The notes under the pieces: model-generated
The model's database searches: none
Seen by the model: the letters and a program-made list of their open reading frames with translations, nothing else
What the model was told of the DNA's origin: nothing
Assembly: GCA_050246875.1 (NCBI GenBank)
Contig: JBFWVF010000016.1
Location: 1-34,244, forward strand
DNA length: 34,244 bases
Reading direction: 5' to 3'
From: SHWB01 sp050246875
GTDB lineage: Bacteria > Pseudomonadota > Alphaproteobacteria > UBA6615
Program-made: the position numbers and the translations under genes
In this document: positions 22,084 to 30,535 of the stretch, piece by piece
How the letters are laid out: each line of letters begins with the position of its first letter
Position numbering within the stretch: position 1 is the stretch's first letter

Positions 22084-23118
22084 ATGAAGCGCTACGTTCT
22101 CGCCGCCGCCCTCGCCGGGCTCGCCGTCGCCGTGCTGGCGGCGGTGCTCCTCGCCGCGCCGTCCGCGCACGCGGCGCTGCCGTCCTTCGCCGACACGCCC
22201 TGGGCGGCGGTCGGCCTCGGCGGCCTCATCGTCAACCGCGCCAACCTCGCGCTGCTGACGCAGGGCTTCAAGGCCAGCTTCCAGGGCGGCCTGGCGATGG
22301 CCAAGCCGCAGTACGAGCTGATCACCACCCGCGTGCCGTCGGCGACGCGGGAGGAGAAGTACGGCTGGCTCGGCCAGGTGCCGAACATGCGCGAGTGGCT
22401 CGGCGACCGCGTCGTGCACGGCCTCGCCCAGCACGACTACGCGATCGTCAACAAGGATTTCGAGCTGACGGTCGGCGTCGACCGCAACGACATCGAGGAC
22501 GACCAGTACGGCGTCTACGCGCCGCTGTTCACCGAGATGGGCCGCTCCACGGCAGCGCAGCCCGACCAGCTCGTCTGGGCCGCTCTGGCGGCCGGCTTCG
22601 CCGCCACCGGCTACGACGGCCAGTACTTCTTCGACAGCGACCATCCGGTGCTCGACGCCAACGGCAACGCGCAGTCGGTCGCCAACACCGATGGCGGCAG
22701 CGGCACGGCCTGGTACCTGCTCGACCTGACGCGGGCGATCAAGCCGCTGGTCTTCCAGGACCGCAAGGCGCCGAACTTCGTCGCCATGACGGCCGAGACC
22801 GACGAGAACGTCTTCAACTCGAAGAAGTTCGTCTGGGGCGTCGACCGCCGCAACAACGTCGGCTACGGCTTGTGGCAGCTCGCCTGGGGCTCCAAGCAGA
22901 CCCTCAACAAGGCCAACTACAAGATCGCGCGCGAGGCGCTGATGGGCCTCAAGGGCGACTACGGCCGGCCTCTCGGCCTCATGCCGACGCACCTGGTCGT
23001 GCCGCCGTCGCTCGAAGGCCAGGCGCTGGAGATCCTCAACGCCGAGCGCGACGCGGCCGGCGCCACCAACGTCTACAAGGGCACGGCGTCGCTCGTCGTC
23101 GTGCCGTGGCTGGCCTAG
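22084..23118 (+). CDS. T: major head protein (Mu gpT-like) with a signal-like N-terminus
   Basis: The 344-residue protein matches Mu gpT from about residue 49: LIVNRANLALLTQGFKASFQ, KYGWLGQVPNMREWLGDR, HDYAIVNKDFELTVGVDRND, GQYFFDSDHPV and the end ASLVVVPWLA. It forms the capsid shell. Before this lies an unusual 48-residue extension with a basic start, a hydrophobic run (residues 5-25) and AHA-A at 28-31, exactly like a Sec signal peptide. TAGGAG lies 11 bases before ATG 22084. No ATG or GTG exists nearer the family start. The extension may be cut off during maturation, or may place the scaffold at the membrane. Confidence 0.88.
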   Translation: MKRYVLAAALAGLAVAVLAAVLLAAPSAHAALPSFADTPWAAVGLGGLIVNRANLALLTQGFKASFQGGLAMAKPQYELITTRVPSATREEKYGWLGQVPNMREWLGDRVVHGLAQHDYAIVNKDFELTVGVDRNDIEDDQYGVYAPLFTEMGRSTAAQPDQLVWAALAAGFAATGYDGQYFFDSDHPVLDANGNAQSVANTDGGSGTAWYLLDLTRAIKPLVFQDRKAPNFVAMTAETDENVFNSKKFVWGVDRRNNVGYGLWQLAWGSKQTLNKANYKIAREALMGLKGDYGRPLGLMPTHLVVPPSLEGQALEILNAERDAAGATNVYKGTASLVVVPWLA

Positions 23119-23156
23119 GCCCCGCCGAAGCCGCCCAGCGCGAGGAGCATCGCCAC

Positions 23157-23381
23157 GTGACCACCGTCATCCGCATCGTCGCCCGTCCGAAGGCAGGCTT
23201 CCGCCGCGCGGGCGTCCACCACCCGGCCCATGCCGTCGACCACGCCCCCGGCCACTTCACCAAGGAAGAGCTGGCGGCGCTCAAGGCCGACCCGAACCTC
23301 GTCGTCACCGAGGTCGAGGTCGGCGAGAAGGCGCCCGACCGCGATCCCAAGCCGGGCGGCGAGAAGAAGCCGGCGAAGTAA
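23157..23381 (+). CDS. FluMu-type small head-region protein
   Basis: The 74-residue protein starts at GTG 23157 with GAGGAG upstream. IRIVARPKAGFRRAGVHHP and FTKEELAALKADPNLVVTEV fit the Mu-like FluMu N-terminal domain (HI1506 type). The tail is Lys/Pro-rich. It follows the major head gene as in FluMu-like phages. The role is unknown. Confidence 0.75.
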   Translation: MTTVIRIVARPKAGFRRAGVHHPAHAVDHAPGHFTKEELAALKADPNLVVTEVEVGEKAPDRDPKPGGEKKPAK

Positions 23382-23459
23382 CCGAATACCCCGCGAGCGA
23401 GGGCCGCTTGAGGGGCCGGTGAGGACGGCGCCGGTCGCCGAGGCCACGACGACAACAGA

Positions 23460-23497
23460 CCCCGGCGGCGTCCGTCCCGACCGCCGGGGCTCCTTTT
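23460..23497 (+). terminator. rho-independent terminator after the head operon
   Basis: CCCCGGCGG (23460-23468) and CCGCCGGGG (23481-23489) form a perfect 9-bp stem with a 12-base loop, followed by CTCCTTTT. It lies between the FluMu-type gene and the DUF1320 gene. It should lower, though perhaps not stop, transcription into the tail genes. No late palindrome is seen in this 133-bp gap. Confidence 0.75.
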
Positions 23498-23514
23498 GAG
23501 GACCGGCCCGTCCC

Positions 23515-23931
23515 ATGAGCTACGCCGCCCAGTCCGATCTCGTCACCCGCTTCGGCCAGGCCGAGCTGCTGCAGCTCGCCGACGACGGCGAGGGTGCGAT
23601 CGACGCCACCAGGGTGGCCGCGGCGCTGACGGCGGCCGACAACCTCATCGACGCCTATATCGGCGGGCGCTACGACCTGCCGCTCGCCACCGTGCCGCCG
23701 GTGCTCGTCGACAAGGCGTGCGACATCGCGCGCTACGAGCTGATGGGCCAGGGCGCCACCGAGGCCGCCCAGATCCGCTACGACGCCGCCATCGCCCTGC
23801 TGCGCGACATCGCCGCCGGCCGCGCCGCGCTGCCGCTCGACGACGGCGACGACGCGCCGGCCCTCGACGGCCAGGTCGAGACCGTCGGCCCGGCCCGTGT
23901 CTTCGGCCGCGATCGCATGAGCGGCTTCTGA
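23515..23931 (+). CDS. DUF1320 head-tail connector (Mu gp36-like)
   Basis: The 138-residue protein matches DUF1320: YAAQSDLVTRFGQAELLQL, DATRVAAALTAADNLIDAYI, RYDLPLATVPPVLVDKACDI and ARYELMGQ. It probably forms part of the head completion ring. Its stop overlaps the next start (TGATG). Confidence 0.9.
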   Translation: MSYAAQSDLVTRFGQAELLQLADDGEGAIDATRVAAALTAADNLIDAYIGGRYDLPLATVPPVLVDKACDIARYELMGQGATEAAQIRYDAAIALLRDIAAGRAALPLDDGDDAPALDGQVETVGPARVFGRDRMSGF

Positions 23932-24374
23932 TGGCCGGCGTTTCCCAGCGCATCACCGTCGACGACGCGCGGGCGCAGCGCGCGTTTGCCGAGCTGGCCC
24001 GCCGCGCCGTCGACCAGGCGCCGGCGTGGGACGAGATCGGCTCGATGCTGGTCGCCGGCACCATCCGCCGCTTCGAGCTGGGCGTGGCGCCCGACGGCAC
24101 CGCCTGGCGGCCGTCGCTGCGGGCGCGCGAGGAAGGCGGCCGCACGCTGGTCGACACCGGCCGGCTGATGGGCTCGATCACGCATGTCGCCGGCGCCGAC
24201 TTCGTCGATGTCGGCTCGAACGTCGTCTACGCGGCCATCCACCAGCTCGGCGGGCCGACCGGCCGCGGCCATGTCGTCGACATGCCGGCGCGGCCCTATC
24301 TCGGCGTCGACGCCGGCGAGGCTGTCGAGATCGGCAACATTCTCGCCGACTATCTCGGCGGAGCGGTGCGATGA
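23931..24374 (+). CDS. virion morphogenesis protein (Mu G-like, tail completion)
   Basis: The 147-residue protein has the family order: ITVDDARAQRAFAELARRAV, FELGVAPDGTAWRPS, TLVDTGRLMGSITH, VYAAIHQLGG and a MPARPYLGV motif near the end. It is needed to finish tails or join them to heads. It overlaps both neighbours. Confidence 0.9.
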   Translation: MAGVSQRITVDDARAQRAFAELARRAVDQAPAWDEIGSMLVAGTIRRFELGVAPDGTAWRPSLRAREEGGRTLVDTGRLMGSITHVAGADFVDVGSNVVYAAIHQLGGPTGRGHVVDMPARPYLGVDAGEAVEIGNILADYLGGAVR

Positions 24375-24808
24375 CGGCGCTGCTCGACCAGGTCGAGACG
24401 CGGCTCGCCGAGGTCGAGGGCCTGCTGGCCGTCGCCGGCGCCGCCTCCTTCGCGGCGCTGATGGACGGCAAGGTGCGGCCAGCCAAGACGCCGAGCGCGT
24501 GGGTGATCCCGGTGGCCGAGCGCGCCGGGCCGCCGGCGCGTGCCACGCAGGTGGCGCACCAGCGCATCACCGTGCGCTTCGGCATCGTCATCGCCGTGCG
24601 CGAGATCTCCGATGCCGTCGGCGACAAGGCCAGCGCCGCGATCGAGCCCGTCCACCTCGCCGTCGTCGACGCGCTGGTCGGGTGGCGGCCGGAGGGCCAC
24701 GACAGCCTCGTAGCCTATGCCGGCGGCCGCATCGTCGGCTTCCAGACCGGCTTCGCCTGGTGGCTCGCCGAGTACGAGACCGCCCGCTTCCACAGGGGAA
24801 CGAACTGA
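24371..24808 (+). CDS. Gp37-type tail terminator (DUF1834-like)
   Basis: The 145-residue protein has an N-terminal helix (LDQVETRLAEVEGLLAV) and beta segments typical of Gp37 proteins: SAWVIPVAERAG, QRITVRFGIVIAVRE and DSLVAYAGGRIVGFQTGFAW. It probably caps the tail tube. It overlaps the previous gene (ATGA) and the next (TGATG). Confidence 0.75.
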   Translation: MTALLDQVETRLAEVEGLLAVAGAASFAALMDGKVRPAKTPSAWVIPVAERAGPPARATQVAHQRITVRFGIVIAVREISDAVGDKASAAIEPVHLAVVDALVGWRPEGHDSLVAYAGGRIVGFQTGFAWWLAEYETARFHRGTN

Positions 24809-25017
24809 TGGCCGAGACGCCCTTCCAGCCGCGGCGCGGCGGCAGCTACCGCGCCGACAAGGCCGGTGGCGAGCGCGTTCGCGTCGCCGGCACCGAGGAA
24901 CACCGCGACGGCAACCGCCGCCGTGACGCCGCCGGCCGCCCGCTGCGCCATCCGGTGCCCGCGCCGGCGCCGGCCGCGATCCCGCCGGTTCGCCCGGCCG
25001 CGAAGCCGAAGGAGTAG
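24808..25017 (+). CDS. 69-residue basic protein, unknown
   Basis: It sits where many phages have a small tail-region gene. It is rich in Arg and Pro and probably disordered: RRGGSYRADKAGGERVRVAG, then RRRDAAGRPL and a proline run. It is not recognised. It overlaps the previous stop and ends 3 bases before the tube gene. Confidence 0.55.
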   Translation: MAETPFQPRRGGSYRADKAGGERVRVAGTEEHRDGNRRRDAAGRPLRHPVPAPAPAAIPPVRPAAKPKE

Positions 25018-25020
25018 GCG

Positions 25021-25950
25021 ATGCTCAACTACGAGCTGATGGCCTTCCTGCTCAAGATCGAGAGCGAGTACGGCACCAACCCGACGCCGACCGGCGCCGA
25101 CAACACGATGCTGGTCGAGAACTTCCAGCTGACGCCGTTGCAGGCCGACCAGCTCGACCGCACGACGCTGCGCACCTATGGCGGCGCCGCCCTGGCGAAG
25201 CTCGCCGGCAAGCACGTGGCCGTGGCCTTCGACGTGCCGCTCGCCGGCTCCGGGGCCGCCGGCACGGCGCCGGCCTGGGGCGTCGCCATCCGCGTCTGCG
25301 GCTTCGACGAGACGGTCGTCGAGAGCACCTCCGTCACCTATGCGCTCGTCGACAGCGGCTTCGAGAGCGCGACCGGCGCCTTCTTCATCGACGGCATCCA
25401 GCACCTTCTGACCGGCATGCGTGGCAACGCCACCTTCCGCTTCAACGCCCACGGCATCCCGTACATGCGCGTCGAGGCGCTGGCGCTCTACACCGGCCCG
25501 ACCGCCGTCGCGTTGCCGACGCAGGACTTCTCCGACTTCGTCGCCGAGCTGACGGTCGAGGACGACAACACGCCGACCTTCACCTTCGCCAGCCACGCCG
25601 GCGTCATGGAATCGCTGGAGCTGTCGGCCGGCGTGCCCGTCCAGTACCGCTCGCGCATCAACAGCGAGGCGGTGCGGCAGACGGCCGCGCGGCGCGGCAG
25701 CGGCACGCTGCGCATCGAGGAGCCGGCGATCGGCACCAAGAACTTCTGGACGCTCGCCGGCGGCGCCGCCCAGACGGGCCAGCTCGTCCACGGCGCCAGC
25801 GCCGGCAACATCATCACCGTCGACTGGAAGGCGCAGATCCTCGCCGGCATCAACCGCGAGAACAGCGAGGGCGTTTCGCTGCTCAACCTGCCGCTGCGCC
25901 TGGTGCCGACCACCGCCGGCTACGACGAGCTGGTGCTCACGCTGACCTGA
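25021..25950 (+). CDS. tail tube protein of a non-contractile tail
   Basis: The 309-residue protein matches the Phage_tube_2 type: MAFLLKIESEYGTNPTPTGA, TMLVENFQLTPLQADQLDRT, FDVPLAGSG, ATFRFNAHGIPYMRVEAL and a repeated beta pattern to the end. No sheath protein gene precedes it, as would be expected in a contractile Mu tail. This shows a siphovirus-type tail, as in Pseudomonas phages B3 and D3112. Confidence 0.8.
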   Translation: MLNYELMAFLLKIESEYGTNPTPTGADNTMLVENFQLTPLQADQLDRTTLRTYGGAALAKLAGKHVAVAFDVPLAGSGAAGTAPAWGVAIRVCGFDETVVESTSVTYALVDSGFESATGAFFIDGIQHLLTGMRGNATFRFNAHGIPYMRVEALALYTGPTAVALPTQDFSDFVAELTVEDDNTPTFTFASHAGVMESLELSAGVPVQYRSRINSEAVRQTAARRGSGTLRIEEPAIGTKNFWTLAGGAAQTGQLVHGASAGNIITVDWKAQILAGINRENSEGVSLLNLPLRLVPTTAGYDELVLTLT

Positions 25951-25997
25951 TCGCCTTTCCCCATCGCGCCACTTCCCGAACAGGAGACCGGACCCTC

Positions 25998-26363
25998 ATG
26001 TTCAACATCGACGACCGCCCGCAGTTCGACTGGCCGGTCACCATCTGCATCCCGGCCGACGGCGGCCAGCACGTCGAAAAGCGCATCACCGGCCGCTTCC
26101 GCGTCGTGCCGCGCGAGGAGTTCGACAGCCCTCTGCTCGGCCTCGACGCGGCGACCGACCGCGCCGCCCTGGCGAAGGTCGTCGTCGGCTGGGGCGCGAC
26201 CGACATCGGCGACGCCGCCGGCCAGCCGTTGCCGCCGACGCCCGAGAACATCCGCCGCGTGCTCGGCATCGACTACGTGCGCAACGCCTTCGCCGCCGCC
26301 TACGGCGAGGCCATCACCGGACGCCCGCGAAAAAACTCGCCGAGGCCGCCCGCTGGTGGGTAG
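25998..26363 (+). CDS. tail assembly chaperone, short form (lambda gpG-like)
   Basis: The 121-residue protein lies between tube and tape measure genes, where siphoviruses have their chaperones. It starts MFNIDDRPQFDWPVTICIPA, then EKRITGRFRVVPREEF and a helical C-terminus ending near the A-run. CAGGAGA lies 10 or more bases before the ATG. The zero frame ends at TAG 26361-26363, inside the loop of the predicted stimulatory hairpin. Confidence 0.75.
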   Translation: MFNIDDRPQFDWPVTICIPADGGQHVEKRITGRFRVVPREEFDSPLLGLDAATDRAALAKVVVGWGATDIGDAAGQPLPPTPENIRRVLGIDYVRNAFAAAYGEAITGRPRKNSPRPPAGG

Positions 26364-26800
26364 CCGGCGGCCGGCCGCAAGAACGCGCGCGGCGACGCCG
26401 CCGCACCGACGCCAACGTCGCCGCCGCGCTGGCCGCGATGGGGGCACCGCAGGACCTGGTCGAACGATGGCACCCGGACACCGCCAGCGACGCCGAGATC
26501 TCCGACACGCTGCCCGTGCTGGAAGAGAACTGGCCGGCGCTGCAGCTCTTCTGCGCGCTGGAGACGCAGTGGCGCACGGCCGGCATCGACGGCATGGCGA
26601 CGGGCATCGACTACGCCGCGGTCGAGCCGGTGGCGCGGCTGTTGTCGATCGCCGTCGACGCCGACCTGATGGCACGCCTGCGCGTGCTCGAACGCACGAC
26701 GATCGCCGAGCTGCGCCGGCTGCGCGCGGAGGCGCGGCGCGATGAACGATCTCGTCGTCACGGTCCGCCTCAAGGGCGACAGCAGCGGCCTCGTCGGTGA
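25998..26800 (+). CDS. tail assembly chaperone, -1 frameshift form (lambda gpGT-like)
   Basis: A -1 slip on A AAA AAC at 26330-26336 joins codons 1-113 of the short form to a 154-codon frame running to TGA 26798-26800, giving 267 residues. The join reads GRPRK/N then LAEAARWWVAGGRPQ, followed by a helical domain (MGAPQDLVERWHPDTASD, LPVLEENWPALQLFCALETQ). The second frame has no start codon with a ribosome site near its beginning (first ATG 26438), so frameshifting explains it best. Its end overlaps the tape measure gene by 59 bases. Confidence 0.75.
26330..26372 (+). other. programmed -1 ribosomal frameshift signal
   Basis: The heptamer AAAAAAC at 26330-26336 is in the correct phase (cgA AAA AAC). 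After a 7-base spacer, GGCCGCC (26344-26350) and GGCGGCC (26366-26372) form a perfect 7-bp GC stem with a 15-base loop. Heptamer, spacer and stem are the three standard parts of a -1 signal. AT-only runs are rare in this GC-rich genome, so the six A residues stand out. Confidence 0.8.
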
Positions 26801-29240
26801 GGTGAAGCTCGGCTCCGCCGAGCTGAACAAGATGGGGCTCAGTGCCCGCACCGCCGGCGCCGAGGCCGACCGCGCCCGCGCGCCGTGGGACCGCCACAAC
26901 GCTGTCGTGGCCAAGGGTGGCGCCGTCGCCGCCCACACCACGGCCAGCGTCAATGCCCTGCGCCTCGCGGTGCTGGCGCTCGCCACCGGCATGGCGGGGC
27001 GCGTCGCCGCCTCCTTCGTGTCGGCCGCCAGCGAGGCCGAGAACTATCGCGTCCGCCTCAACCGCCTGCTCGGCAGCCAGGCCGAAGGCAACCGCATGTT
27101 CAAGGAGGCGGCCGACTACGCCGGGCGGGTGCCGTTCGAGTATCGCGAGATCATGGGCGCGGCGACGACGCTCGCCGGCGTCATGAAGGGCGGCGTCGAC
27201 GAGATCCGCGAGTGGCTGCCGCTGATCGGCGACCTCGCCGCCGCGTCGGGCCTGACGATCGAGGAAGCGACCGGCCAGGTCGTGCGCATGCTGTCGGCCG
27301 GCGCGGCGGCGGCCGACCTGTTCCGCGAGCGCGGCGTGCTGGCCATGCTGGGCTTCCAGGCCGGCGTCACCTACTCGACGGCGGAGACGCGCAAGCAGCT
27401 CCTCGAAGAGTTCAACCGCGTCGACAGCAAGTTCCGCGGCGCGGCCGACGACATGGGCCGTACCTGGACCGGCCTGACCTCGATGCTGTCGGACAAGTGG
27501 TTTGCCTTCCGTCAGCAGGTGATGGACGCCGGGCCGTTCGAGACGCTCAAGAGCCTGGTGAAGATCGCGCTCGGGAGCTTCGACAGCGACGCCGAGGCGA
27601 TGGAGGAGCGGGCGCGCGTGCTCGGCGAGCGCATCGTCGACGTCGCCTGGGACATGGCGATCGGCACGGCCGAGGTGTGGGACCAGGTGAAGCCCGCCGT
27701 CGGCGTCGCCGGCGACTTCGCCGACGACGTCATCGACGGTTGGAACCGGCTGCCCGACGAGCTGAAACAGTGGGGGCTGATCGGCGCGGTGCTGTTCGGC
27801 CGTCGCGGGCTGGCCATGCTGGCGGCGGTGCTGTGGGGCCTCGACAAGGTGTCGGAGGGGATCGAGGGCCTCGACGAGGTGGCGCGCCGGCAGGGCCTGC
27901 AGTTCCAGACGCCGGAGGACGCGCGCCGCGCGCTGGAGGAGCGGCGGACCAATGGCGACTGGATGCCCGGCCTGCCCGAGCTGTCGCCGCAGGGCCGCGC
28001 CGTCGTCGACGCGCTGGAGGCGCTGCCGGACCGCATCGCCGAGGCACTGCGGCGCGGCTTCGCCCCGCCACCGTCCTGGCACGCCGAGCCGATGGACTTC
28101 TGGGCGCCTCCGCCGCGCGGCGGCGATGGCGCCGGTATCCTGCGCGGCGGTGCCGGCAGCGACACGCTCGCCGGCGGCAGCCTCGCCGACCAGCTGCGCG
28201 ACCTGCGCGCGCGCGTGGAGGCCGATCGCGCCAGGGAGCGTGCCGCGGCGGCGGCGAAGGCGGCCGCCAATCCGGCATGGCGACAGGACCCGATGGACTT
28301 CTGGGCGCCGTCGCCGGGCATCGACCACGCGAAAGCGACGGAAGAGATCAACCGCGCCATGACCGAGGTGCTGCCGCGCGCCTACGACCGGGCGGTCGCC
28401 TCGGCGGCGCGCTGGCGCAAGGAGACGCTGGCGCAGCTCGACCCGGCGCGGCGCGACTACGAGGAACTCGCCGCGGCCGTCGAGTCCGTCTACCAGGAGC
28501 GCATCAAGGTCGCCCAGGAGCAGGCGCTGGAGGACAGCGAGCACTGGGCCGACGGCGCCACCCGCTTCATGCGCCGGTACGCTCGCGAGGCGCAGGACAT
28601 GGCGCGCCAGGTCGAGGGCGCGCTCGGCCGCATGGTCGACACCGGCGAGGACAACTTCGTCCGCTACGCGCGCGGCATGCAGACGCTCGGCGAGACGGCC
28701 CGCAACATGGCCGACGTCATCATCGACGAGTTCCTGCGCATCCAGTACCGCACGACGATCGGCAAGATCTTCGACTGGACCCAGACGCACGACTGGGACC
28801 CGATCATCACCGACGTCTTCGGCGGCGGGCAGAGCCAGACCGGCCCGGTGATGCACAGCGGCGGCATCGTCGGCCGCGACCAGACCGCCATGCGCGACGT
28901 CCACCCGTCCGTCTTCGCCGGCGCCGGGCGCTATCACCAGGGCGGCTTCCCCGGCCTGATGCCGGGCGAGGTGCCGATCATCGCGCAGCGCGGCGAGGGC
29001 GTGTTCACAGCGGAACAGATGCGCGCGCTCGGCGGCGCCGGCCGCGGCGAGATCGTGCTGCGCATCGTCGACAGCCAGGGCAACGAGGTGCCGACGCGGC
29101 AACGGGCGCGGCCGGGCGGCGGCGTCGACGTCGAGGTGCAGCTCGACCGGCTGACCGCGAAATCGATCCGGCGCCGCGGCTCGGAGACGCGGCGCGCCAT
29201 CGAGGAACTCGGCGGCGCCGAGCCTCTGAGAGGGCTCTGA
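26742..29240 (+). CDS. tail tape measure protein
   Basis: The 832-residue protein sets tail length. Residues 55-100 hold alanine-rich hydrophobic stretches (LRLAVLALATGMAGRVAASF), followed by the tape-measure core (GSQAEGNRMFKEAADYAGRV, LAGVMKGGVDEIREWLPLIG, SGLTIEEATGQVVRMLSAGA). A hydrophobic patch lies near 335-365. The C-terminus (MHSGGIVG, FPGLMPGEVPIIAQRGEGVF) is typical. The segment PMDFWAP occurs twice (within residues 446-458 and 513-525). The size predicts a moderately long tail. Confidence 0.9.
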   Translation: MNDLVVTVRLKGDSSGLVGEVKLGSAELNKMGLSARTAGAEADRARAPWDRHNAVVAKGGAVAAHTTASVNALRLAVLALATGMAGRVAASFVSAASEAENYRVRLNRLLGSQAEGNRMFKEAADYAGRVPFEYREIMGAATTLAGVMKGGVDEIREWLPLIGDLAAASGLTIEEATGQVVRMLSAGAAAADLFRERGVLAMLGFQAGVTYSTAETRKQLLEEFNRVDSKFRGAADDMGRTWTGLTSMLSDKWFAFRQQVMDAGPFETLKSLVKIALGSFDSDAEAMEERARVLGERIVDVAWDMAIGTAEVWDQVKPAVGVAGDFADDVIDGWNRLPDELKQWGLIGAVLFGRRGLAMLAAVLWGLDKVSEGIEGLDEVARRQGLQFQTPEDARRALEERRTNGDWMPGLPELSPQGRAVVDALEALPDRIAEALRRGFAPPPSWHAEPMDFWAPPPRGGDGAGILRGGAGSDTLAGGSLADQLRDLRARVEADRARERAAAAAKAAANPAWRQDPMDFWAPSPGIDHAKATEEINRAMTEVLPRAYDRAVASAARWRKETLAQLDPARRDYEELAAAVESVYQERIKVAQEQALEDSEHWADGATRFMRRYAREAQDMARQVEGALGRMVDTGEDNFVRYARGMQTLGETARNMADVIIDEFLRIQYRTTIGKIFDWTQTHDWDPIITDVFGGGQSQTGPVMHSGGIVGRDQTAMRDVHPSVFAGAGRYHQGGFPGLMPGEVPIIAQRGEGVFTAEQMRALGGAGRGEIVLRIVDSQGNEVPTRQRARPGGGVDVEVQLDRLTAKSIRRRGSETRRAIEELGGAEPLRGL

Positions 29241-29241
29241 G

Positions 29242-29601
29242 ATGCCCAACGCGGAGTGGCCGGGCGAGCTGCCGGACGACGTGCTGGTCGAGGGCTACCG
29301 CGAGGCGTTTCCTGACCTCCTCGTGCGCACCGAGATGGACGCCGGCCCGGCCAAGGTGCGCCGCCGCTTCACCGCCGCGGTGCGGCCGCTGAGCGTGCGC
29401 CTAGACCTCGACCGCGAGCAGGTCGACGACCTCGACGAGTTCTTTTCCGACGATCTCGAACATGGCGCGCTGCCCTTCGACTGGACGCACCCGCGCACCG
29501 GCGACGCGGTGACGTTCCGTTTCACGCGGCCCCCGGAGATCCGGCCCGACGGCGACGGCACGGTATGGCTCGCCGAGCTGCAGCTGGAGATCCTGCCGTG
29601 A
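29242..29601 (+). CDS. distal tail protein, lambda M-like role
   Basis: The 119-residue protein starts MPNAEWPGELPDDVLVEGYR and has RRRFTAAVRPLSVRLDLDRE and GALPFDWTHPRTGDAVTFRF. It follows the tape measure and precedes DUF1833, the usual position of a minor tail protein that begins the tip. The family name is uncertain. The stop overlaps the next GTG. Confidence 0.7.
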   Translation: MPNAEWPGELPDDVLVEGYREAFPDLLVRTEMDAGPAKVRRRFTAAVRPLSVRLDLDREQVDDLDEFFSDDLEHGALPFDWTHPRTGDAVTFRFTRPPEIRPDGDGTVWLAELQLEILP

Positions 29602-30077
29602 GCCGGCCGGTCTCCGCCGCCTTCAAGCGCGCCGTCTTCGCCTCGCAGACGGGCGAGGCCTTCATCCTGCTGGTGACGATCGACCACCCGTCTCTGGCCA
29701 CGCCGCTGCGCGTCACCTCGGATGGCGTGGCCACCGTATCCAACGGCGAGACTTTCGAGCGCTACCCGTTCCGGGTCGAGCTGGTCGAGGACAGCGAGGA
29801 CGCGCTGCCGCGCATGCGATTGTCGATCGACAATGTCGACCGCGAGATCGTCCAGGCACTGCGCGATGCCGGCAGCGAGGCGCCGACGGTGACGGTGCAG
29901 CTCGTGCTCGGTTCCGACCCGGACACGATCGAGGCCGAGTTCCCCGACTTCCGCCTCGGCCAGGGCGACTGGGACGTGACGACGGTCGACGGCGAGCTGA
30001 CCCTCGACGACCTGACGGCACTGCCCTACCCGTTCCTGACCTACACGCCGTCGCGCTTTCCGGGGCTGTTCCGATGA
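29598..30077 (+). CDS. DUF1833 tail-tip protein (lambda L-like role)
   Basis: The 159-residue protein matches DUF1833: AAFKRAVFASQTGEAFILLV, TIDHPSLATPLRVTSDG, FERYPFRVELVEDSEDALPR and RLSIDNVDREIVQALRDAG. GTG 29598 overlaps the previous stop. The end overlaps the NlpC gene by ATGA. It belongs to the tip hub. Confidence 0.85.
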   Translation: MSRPVSAAFKRAVFASQTGEAFILLVTIDHPSLATPLRVTSDGVATVSNGETFERYPFRVELVEDSEDALPRMRLSIDNVDREIVQALRDAGSEAPTVTVQLVLGSDPDTIEAEFPDFRLGQGDWDVTTVDGELTLDDLTALPYPFLTYTPSRFPGLFR

Positions 30078-30535
30078 GGGCGGCCGTGCCTGACTGGGTT
30101 GCCGAGTACATCGGCATCCCCTTCCTCGAACACGGCCGCGACCGCGGCGGCTGCGACTGCTGGGGTCTGGCGCGCCTGGTCTGGGCCGAGCGCGCCGGCG
30201 TCGCGGTGCCGGACGCCGGCACGCAGTATCCGGGCTTCGACGCCGACCGCATCGGCCAGGCGCTGCGCGACGGCCGCGCCGCCGGCGACTGGCGCATCGT
30301 CGAGGCCGGATGCGAGCGGCCGTTCGACGCCGTGCTGATGAAGGGCTACGTGCCGGGCGAGGGTGGCTACCGCGCCGTCGAGATGCATGTCGGTGTCGTC
30401 GTGGTGCCCGGAAAGCTGCTGCACGTAGAGCGCGGCACCGATGCCCTGCTGGCCGACTACCGCCGCGATCGCCGCGTCGATCGCCGCGTCGTTGGCTTCT
30501 GGCGTCACCGCGAGCTGGTCGAGGTGGCGCCGTGA
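30074..30535 (+). CDS. NlpC/P60 tail peptidase (lambda K-like)
   Basis: The 153-residue protein would cut peptidoglycan during DNA entry. The catalytic Cys is Cys29 in GGCDCWGLARLVW and the His is His105 in VEMHVGVVV, with His117 in LLHVERG as a possible third residue. Its stop is followed without a gap by GTG 30532, which in other phages would start the tip gene, but that frame closes at 30834. The last 31 bases overlap the end of the minus-strand lipoprotein gene. Confidence 0.88.
   Translation: MRAAVPDWVAEYIGIPFLEHGRDRGGCDCWGLARLVWAERAGVAVPDAGTQYPGFDADRIGQALRDGRAAGDWRIVEAGCERPFDAVLMKGYVPGEGGYRAVEMHVGVVVVPGKLLHVERGTDALLADYRRDRRVDRRVVGFWRHRELVEVAP

Noticed and set aside
26438..26800. An independent gene starting at ATG 26438
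   Set aside because: No ribosome site. The frame is open back to the slippery heptamer and reads plausibly from it, so the frameshift product is the better explanation.
25920..29249. An 1109-codon open frame antisense to the tape measure region
   Set aside because: A shadow of biased codon use. The sense genes are well supported.
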